Shown here piece by piece: positions 1-4,354 of a DNA stretch of 5,514 nucleotides. The stretch lies in the NCBI GenBank assembly GCA_964405975.1, contig CAYOPW010000094.1:1-5514 (forward strand), in the 5' to 3' direction. The notes beneath the pieces are model-generated. The model made no database searches. It saw only the letters and a list, made by a program, of their open reading frames with translations, and was not told the DNA's origin. The stretch's first letter is position 1; each line of letters opens with the position of its first letter. Source of the stretch: Hyphomicrobium_A sp964405975. GTDB lineage: Bacteria; Pseudomonadota; Alphaproteobacteria; Rhizobiales; Hyphomicrobiaceae. A program made the position numbers and the translations under genes.

Positions 1-1997
1 ACGCGGCCAAGGATGAAAAGGCAGATGACGTTGCCGATACGGATGCCGCTGACAAAGATGAAACGTCGGGCAACGTAGCCAATACCAAGAAGGATCTGAA
101 GGCCGACAAAACTCCCGACACGGCGGACGCGGCCAAGGATGAGAAGGCGGGCGATATTGCCGATAAGAGCGATCCCGAAGATGACGATAAGGCTGACAAT
201 GCTGCTGATGGCGCAGACGCGGCAAAGGACGAGAACGCCGACGGAGCGACAAGCGTTTCAGATGCCGCGCTCGCGACGGCCGATCCAATTGTTGTGAGGA
301 TTCGCGAAAAGATTTCGGGTCTTGGAAGACGTGCAAGAGAAGAGGAGATCACGGCGCTCTTAGACTACTACGGCGATCCCGGCAGCTCCGCCATATGGGT
401 CGCAGCCAGCGGTCTCACTGACAAGGGCAAGGCCGCGAGCAAGGAAATTCGCAAGGCGGATGAGTGGGGCCTCAGAGCAAGTGACTTTCAGTTGCCTCTG
501 GTGAGCAGCGGCAATCTTTCGCCGGACGCAGTCGCCGATGCGGAAGTCAAGCTGGCGCTTGCCGTCTTGAAATACGCCCGTCATGCCCGCGGCGGGCGCG
601 TGCATCCTCGTAGTATATCCAAGATCATGGACTACGCGCCGCCTCTCCTGGCGCCAAGTGTCGTCCTGACCGAGGTTGCCGCAACTGACGTGGTGGATGA
701 TTACCTGAGGTCGCTGCATCCCAAGCACGAGCAGTTTCATAAGCTGCGCGCCGTGCTGTTGAAGCTGCAGGGTGGACAAGAGGTTGAGCCACGGCCCAAG
801 GTGGATCCCGCGCTCAATGTTGTCATACCACCTGGCCGCCTTTTGAGGATCGGCGTGGAAGACCCGCAGGTTGCGCTTCTGCGCAAGCGGCTCAAGGTTC
901 CCGCCGAGGATCCTTCTCAAGCAAATGTTTTTGATGAAGAGGTTCGCGAGGCCGTCCTTGCGTTCCAGCGGTCAAAGCGTTTGCGTCCTGATGGGCTGGT
1001 TGGAAATGGGACGCGCGCAAGACTGAACGGCCGGCAAGCGCCCATCGTTGATCGCAGCCCTGGCAAGCAGGTTCAGCGCATCCTCATCAATATGGAGCGC
1101 TGGCGCTGGATGCCGGAGGATCTGGGTGAGTTTTACGTCTGGGACAACGTGCCAGAGTTCCTCACGCGCGTTGTGAAAAACGGCAAGATCATCCACACCG
1201 ACAAGATCGTTGTTGGTCAGCCATCCTGGCCGACGCCGTCCTTTTCGGCCGATATGAAGACGATCGTCTTCCACCCAAGCTGGGGTGTGCCTGCCGGCAT
1301 CAAGAGGAAGGAATTACTGCCGTTGCTGCGCAAGAGTTCGGGCGGCGGGTTTTTCTTATTCGGCGGCGGTTATACGAGCCAGGCTGTACTCGATGCGCAT
1401 GATCTTCGCGTGACCTACAATGGCCGTCCGATCAACCCCAACAGTGTCGACTGGAATAGTGTCAACATCAACGCTTTTAGTTTCACGCAGCCGCCAGGAC
1501 CGAAGAATGTGCTGGGGACCATAAAGTTCATGTTCCCCAACAAGCATTCTGTTTATATGCACGATACGCCGGAAAAGGAGCTTTTTGCTCGCTCGTTCCG
1601 CGGCGAAAGTCATGGCTGCATGCGCGTGGCGCAGCCGCGCCGGCTTGCTGAGATTCTACTCGCGCATGACAAAGGCTGGTCGGCAGCTCGCGTTCGCAGC
1701 ATGTTTAGCGGGTACACGCGAAACGTGAGCCTCGATGCTCACATTCCGGTACACATCACATATCTAACGGCGCGCGTGGATGAGAATGGCCGGCTTAGGA
1801 CCTATGGTGACCTTTACGGCCTGGACAGCCGGGTTGGCTCGGCGCTTTTTGGCAGATCGGTGCGATTTGGCACGCCTCGGTATGAAGATGCACCATCTGC
1901 TGGTTACAACGGACAACCGGTGCGCCCACGCGTCCGCAAGAAAAAGCAGGCCCCGTCGACGCTTGCCGATGCCATCCAAGGCTTGTTCTCGCCCTAA
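1..1997 (+). CDS. L,D-transpeptidase, YcbB-like, 5'-truncated by the window
   Basis: This is a periplasmic peptidoglycan enzyme that forms 3-3 (mDap-mDap) cross-links by cysteine transpeptidation. The frame is open from the first full codon at base 3, giving at least 664 residues. The upstream start and any export signal lie outside the window. In order from codon 1 (base 3): a disordered Ala/Asp/Lys-rich segment (about 1-95); the YcbB-type helical scaffold region (about 96-260, including LDYYGDP and AIWVAASGL); a peptidoglycan-binding_1-like domain (about 279-342, VREAVLAFQRSKRLRPDG); and a YkuD catalytic domain (about 356-552). The active-site signature is clear: HDTP with His520, then SHGCMRV with His537 and the nucleophile Cys539 (TGC at 1617-1619). 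The C-terminal IPVHITYLTARVDENG stretch is also family-typical, and the protein ends in a basic tail (RPRVRKKKQ). The GTG at 294 lies inside conserved sequence (DPIVVRIREKI) and has no Shine-Dalgarno, so I reject it as the start. The 3' end overlaps the convergent cca gene by 4 bases. The family call is secure; the exact physiological role is not. Confidence 0.93.
   Translation, partial: AAKDEKADDVADTDAADKDETSGNVANTKKDLKADKTPDTADAAKDEKAGDIADKSDPEDDDKADNAADGADAAKDENADGATSVSDAALATADPIVVRIREKISGLGRRAREEEITALLDYYGDPGSSAIWVAASGLTDKGKAASKEIRKADEWGLRASDFQLPLVSSGNLSPDAVADAEVKLALAVLKYARHARGGRVHPRSISKIMDYAPPLLAPSVVLTEVAATDVVDDYLRSLHPKHEQFHKLRAVLLKLQGGQEVEPRPKVDPALNVVIPPGRLLRIGVEDPQVALLRKRLKVPAEDPSQANVFDEEVREAVLAFQRSKRLRPDGLVGNGTRARLNGRQAPIVDRSPGKQVQRILINMERWRWMPEDLGEFYVWDNVPEFLTRVVKNGKIIHTDKIVVGQPSWPTPSFSADMKTIVFHPSWGVPAGIKRKELLPLLRKSSGGGFFLFGGGYTSQAVLDAHDLRVTYNGRPINPNSVDWNSVNINAFSFTQPPGPKNVLGTIKFMFPNKHSVYMHDTPEKELFARSFRGESHGCMRVAQPRRLAEILLAHDKGWSAARVRSMFSGYTRNVSLDAHIPVHITYLTARVDENGRLRTYGDLYGLDSRVGSALFGRSVRFGTPRYEDAPSAGYNGQPVRPRVRKKKQAPSTLADAIQGLFSP
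3..242 (+). repeat. Degenerate AAKDE-type coding repeat, acidic low-complexity segment
   Basis: Three imperfect copies of a coding repeat lie in frame with the L,D-transpeptidase. They start at base 3 (AAKDEKADDVAD), base 129 (AAKDEKAGDIAD) and base 219 (AAKDENAD), spaced 42 and 30 codons apart. The first two match at 30 of 36 bases. Several differences are synonymous, so the copies look old and selected at protein level. Of the 97 residues before base 294, 25 are Ala, 25 Asp, 12 Lys and 5 Glu. This predicts a disordered, strongly acidic spacer. The array probably continues left of the window, because the first copy starts at the edge. I see no domain in it. Confidence 0.75.
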
Positions 1998-3253
1998 CGA
2001 CCGGCGAGTTCGCGAAGCTTAGCGCGTGCGTGTTGCCGATCAGCGGGGAAGTCGTGCGCGATCCACCAGTCTTCGAAGGCTGCGATCACGCGTCCGATCT
2101 GCGGTCCGGCGGGAATGCCAAGTTTGATGACATCTGCGCCCCGCACGGGTAACTCAGGCGCGCGCCAGCGCTGGGGCAGGCCCAGGTGCCAGGAGCGCTT
2201 TGCATCATCAGGTGGGTCGTTGGAGCGCGCCCATGCCATCAGCGCGCCATCAATGAAGGCCTGTGCGCAGTTGCGGTAGATAAAGGCCTGGGCGTCGCGT
2301 TCGTTGGATCCGGGGTCTAGGGCAGGATCGTGCACGCCGGCGCGCGCGAGCTGAGCCGTCTCTGCTGCGGAGAGACGTAGCCGGCTCTGCAAGCGTGTTG
2401 GAGCCCCAAGCTCCTTATCGCCCACAAGGGCTGCAAGCCGAAGCAAGGGATCAGGTTCACGGCGAAGCGCTGCTTCAATGTCAGCGAGACGTGCAAGCCG
2501 CTCAACGTTTGCCGGCCTTTCGATCCAAGGATTCAGAATTCCTGCTTCATTCATGATGCGAAGGGCTTCGACGGCGGCAGGCGCAGCCAAGAGCAACAGG
2601 AACTCGGCGCGCACGCGTTCGCCTGACAGATCCGTTAAACCGGCTTTTTCCGCAATGGCTGCAGCGAGGCCTTCGGCGTCGGGGACGCCATTTCCGTACT
2701 GTGCCGAGAACCGGAAAAAACGCAGGATGCGCAAGTAATCTTCGCGGATACGCGCGTGCGCATCACCAATAAAACGCACACGTCGTGCAGAAAGATCACC
2801 GTAGCCGCCAATCGGGTCGTGGACGGTCCCATCAGCGCTGCAGTAAAGTGCGTTCATCGTGAAATCACGCCGTAGCGCATCCTCACGCCAGTCGGAGGTG
2901 AAGGTAACGCGCGCGTGGCGGCCGAATGTCTCAATGTCGCGGCGCAAGGTCGTTACTTCGAAGGGTCTGTGATGGGCGACCACCGTAACGGTTCCATGCT
3001 CAATCCCCGTTGGGACGGCGTGCAGGCCGGCCTTTTTGGCAAGCCGCATTACCTCGTTGGGCAGCGCCGTCGTAGCAATGTCGATGTCCTTGACGAGCGT
3101 GCCCATCAGCGCATTGCGCACGGCGCCACCAACCGCGCGCGCTTCGGCGCCTTCAGAGACCAGGGCTGCGAAGACCGTGCGCGTGGCAGGTTCGGTCAGC
3201 CACGTCGCTCTGGCAAGGCTTGGTAAGTGGGCATCGTCACCTGCGCGGGCCAT
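1994..3253 (-). CDS. cca: CCA tRNA nucleotidyltransferase / poly(A) polymerase family protein
   Basis: This is a cytoplasmic class II nucleotidyltransferase that adds or repairs the 3' CCA of tRNA. Numbering here counts the alternative GTG at 3256 as residue 1. The N-terminal head carries VGGAVRNALMG (42-52), the metal-binding Asp pair in DIDIAT (D57, D59), HGTVTV (87-92), FEVTTLR (99-105), RRDFTMNAL (129-137), HDPIGGYGDL (146-155) and the template-like REDYLRILRFFRF (171-183). The remainder is the helical tRNA-binding body, with no sign of an HD phosphohydrolase domain. The length of 419-420 residues is normal for the alphaproteobacterial form. The frame can start at GTG 3256 or ATG 3253. 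I chose ATG because the GAGGA at 3264-3260 lies 6 bases from it but only 3 from the GTG. It is the third gene of the minus-strand unit, 15 bases after the DUF6111 gene. A poly(A) polymerase is the only real alternative; the head motifs alone do not fully separate the two. Confidence 0.92.
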   Translation of the reverse strand: MARAGDDAHLPSLARATWLTEPATRTVFAALVSEGAEARAVGGAVRNALMGTLVKDIDIATTALPNEVMRLAKKAGLHAVPTGIEHGTVTVVAHHRPFEVTTLRRDIETFGRHARVTFTSDWREDALRRDFTMNALYCSADGTVHDPIGGYGDLSARRVRFIGDAHARIREDYLRILRFFRFSAQYGNGVPDAEGLAAAIAEKAGLTDLSGERVRAEFLLLLAAPAAVEALRIMNEAGILNPWIERPANVERLARLADIEAALRREPDPLLRLAALVGDKELGAPTRLQSRLRLSAAETAQLARAGVHDPALDPGSNERDAQAFIYRNCAQAFIDGALMAWARSNDPPDDAKRSWHLGLPQRWRAPELPVRGADVIKLGIPAGPQIGRVIAAFEDWWIAHDFPADRQHARAKLRELAGR

Positions 3254-3259
3254 CACGCT

Positions 3260-3264
3260 TCCTC
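3260..3264 (-). promoter_or_regulatory. Ribosome binding site of cca
   Basis: Read on the minus strand, GAGGA is followed by AGC, then GTG and ATG in the same frame. Spacing is 6 bases to the ATG at 3253 and 3 to the GTG at 3256, which favours the ATG. The site begins only 4 bases after the stop of the upstream gene (3271-3269), so terminating ribosomes could reinitiate here. Confidence 0.6.
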
Positions 3265-3268
3265 GCGT

Positions 3269-3535
3269 CTATTCGATGCGCCCAGGCTCAATGCGGCCGT
3301 CCCTAAAGACGGGCGGGACATAGACCTGCCCCGGCTTGCCGCCTGAGATCGAGCCGAAAGCAATGAGCGTAGCAATCACGAGCGCTGCGCCGGCAACGAA
3401 CAGCCAGATTAGCGGCGCATCATCCAGGACGCGGGTCGCGCCCGGCTTTTCCTCGCGCGTCATGTAGACGTATGCGATGTAGATGACCGTTGGCAGCAAG
3501 AAAAGCAGGATGTTTTCAACGACAATGCGGATCAT
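3269..3535 (-). CDS. DUF6111-type small inner-membrane protein
   Basis: This is an 88-residue protein of unknown function. It starts MIRIVVENILLFLLP, has a first hydrophobic helix at about residues 5-24, a charged loop (about 26-40, TREEKPG), and a second helix at about 43-61. A hydrophilic tail with YVPPVFRDGRIEPG follows. The two-helix layout and the Tyr-Pro-Pro ... Gly ... Pro-Gly tail are what I recall for the alphaproteobacterial DUF6111 family, usually found beside the CoA-pyrophosphatase and cca genes. The frame could extend upstream to an ATG at 3589, but that would lie wholly inside the Nudix gene. The ATG at 3535 forms an ATGA overlap with the Nudix stop (3534-3532) and gives a sensible membrane N-terminus. 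A weak AAAGG lies 11 bases upstream, so translation is probably coupled to the Nudix gene. Its function is not known to me. Confidence 0.82.
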   Translation of the reverse strand: MIRIVVENILLFLLPTVIYIAYVYMTREEKPGATRVLDDAPLIWLFVAGAALVIATLIAFGSISGGKPGQVYVPPVFRDGRIEPGRIE

Positions 3536-4212
3536 GGGGCAAACAACCTTTGGTGCATATTTTTCATGATACCAGCGGTGACGCCCCAAATGTACCTATC
3601 CTCAAACGGCATTGCATGGAACCGGCGCTTGCCTCCAAGCCATGTGCGCTCGTGCGTTTGGTGGTTTTGCGCGTCCATAAGAAACGTGAGGGGGACTTCG
3701 AATGCTTCGGCGACTTCCCTTGTATCTAGACTCAGATGAAAGCCCTCGCGCACAAGTCCAACCACGGGGAATACGCAAAAGCCCGTACCGGTAATATAAG
3801 TATCGAGGTAGCCGATGGGCTCCACAAAGCGCGCCTCAAGTCCGATTTCCTCTTGAGTCTCCCTCAGCGCCGTCGCAACGGGCCCATTATCGCGCGCCTC
3901 CATCTTGCCGCCGGGAAAGGCGATCTGACCGGCGTGGTTTGGCAAATCCTGGGTCCGCTGGGTGAATAGAACGCTAAGCTCGCGGCGTAGTACGATGGGC
4001 ACTAGAACGGCAGCTGGCCGCGGAGCAGGCTGCCGAAGCTGTTGGGCGGCTAACTCCGGGTTGAGGTCGAAATCGCTTGGAGATCGAACCTTGGCCCCAT
4101 CCGCATCACGCAAGGCCTTGTCCCCAGGCTCTTGATGCAGGCCACTCGATGCCCGCGCCCTAAGCGTGTCCTCGGTCAGTTGAACAGGCGCGGTCTGTAC
4201 GTGTTGCATCAT
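3532..4212 (-). CDS. Nudix CoA pyrophosphatase (NudL-like)
   Basis: This is a cytoplasmic Nudix hydrolase, probably splitting CoA or acyl-CoA into 4'-phosphopantetheine (or its acyl form) and 3',5'-ADP. The 226-residue protein carries the CoA-pyrophosphatase signature (LFTQRTQDL then HAGQIAFPGG, about 82-102), directly followed by the Nudix box with RETQEEIGL (117-125). Glu118, Glu121 and Glu122 are the expected metal ligands. The C-terminal EDRYIWGVTAGIMKN (204-218) is also typical of this subfamily. The first 65 residues or so are hydrophilic and less conserved, ending in PRPAAVLVPIV at the start of the Nudix fold. Two adjacent ATGs (4212 and 4209) are possible starts. The nearest AAGG is 12 bases before the first, which is loose. 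It is the first gene of the minus-strand unit and overlaps the DUF6111 gene by 4 bases (ATGA). The specific substrate is inferred from the signature; other nucleotide-linked pyrophosphates are possible. Confidence 0.9.
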   Translation of the reverse strand: MMQHVQTAPVQLTEDTLRARASSGLHQEPGDKALRDADGAKVRSPSDFDLNPELAAQQLRQPAPRPAAVLVPIVLRRELSVLFTQRTQDLPNHAGQIAFPGGKMEARDNGPVATALRETQEEIGLEARFVEPIGYLDTYITGTGFCVFPVVGLVREGFHLSLDTREVAEAFEVPLTFLMDAQNHQTHERTWLGGKRRFHAMPFEDRYIWGVTAGIMKNMHQRLFAP

Positions 4213-4232
4213 GCCATCATACTACCTTGACC

Positions 4233-4261
4233 GTCACAATCGATTAACTTTCAAGTAGAAT
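4233..4261 (+). promoter_or_regulatory. Candidate sigma-70-like promoter for the secreted protein
   Basis: GTCACA (4233-4238, 4 of 6 consensus bases) is separated by 17 bases from TAGAAT (4256-4261, 5 of 6). It is correctly placed upstream of the AGGAGG and start at 4338-4355. A TTGACC at 4227 is a better -35 but would need a 23-base spacer to the same -10. This is a weak match that could occur by chance. Confidence 0.3.
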
Positions 4262-4337
4262 CAGTGCCATATGGCGGACAACCACGATACGGTCAAACTC
4301 TCAAGCGAGGGTTTGCCGTCTTTGGAGCATTGATTCC

Positions 4338-4343
4338 AGGAGG
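4338..4343 (+). promoter_or_regulatory. Strong ribosome binding site of the secreted protein
   Basis: AGGAGG is a full Shine-Dalgarno match. The ATG at 4355 is 11 bases downstream, rather far. An in-frame TTG at 4349 is 5 bases downstream and would add only two residues (Met-Pro) before the ATG. The site therefore fixes the start to one of these two codons. Confidence 0.7.
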
Positions 4344-4354
4344 GTTGCTTGCCG

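Larger units (their letters stand above)
4213..4354. promoter_or_regulatory. Divergent intergenic region between Nudix and secreted-protein genes
   Basis: These 142 bases separate two divergently oriented genes and should hold both promoters. TTGACCG (4227-4233) and its exact inverted copy CGGTCAA (4290-4296) point a -35-like TTGACC toward each gene. For the minus direction, a poor TATGGC at 4271-4266 sits 19 bases beyond TTGACC. No rho-independent terminator or riboswitch-like structure is evident. The assignment rests on gene layout more than on motif quality. Confidence 0.5.

Noticed and set aside
1..242. CRISPR-like or tandem DNA array in the left-end repeats
   Set aside because: Copies are imperfect, unevenly spaced (126 and 90 bases) and in frame with the transpeptidase, so this is a protein-level repeat.
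1998..2040. Palindromic TTCGCGAA and AAGCTT after the transpeptidase stop as a terminator
   Set aside because: No stable GC stem followed by a T-run is present, and the bases code for the C-terminus of the CCA enzyme.
3098..3130. GGAVRN instead of the usual GG-x-VRD in the CCA enzyme head
   Set aside because: As far as I recall, Asn at this position occurs in other alphaproteobacterial members, and the catalytic Asp pair and remaining motifs are intact.
2478..3323. Plus-strand open frames opposite the cca gene
   Set aside because: They overlap a gene with clear conserved motifs and show no recognisable protein features. Such antisense frames are expected in GC-rich coding DNA.
3536..3589. 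Longer start for the small membrane protein (ATG at 3589, 106 residues)
   Set aside because: It would lie entirely inside the Nudix gene and add 18 hydrophilic residues before a natural membrane-protein start. The ATGA overlap at 3535 is the better explanation.
3858..3935. Nudix box with Asn where the canonical box has its first Glu, and one extra residue
   Set aside because: CoA pyrophosphatases of this type, including E. coli NudL, carry the same one-residue-longer loop, and the three key glutamates (118, 121, 122) are present. I do not read it as an inactive enzyme.
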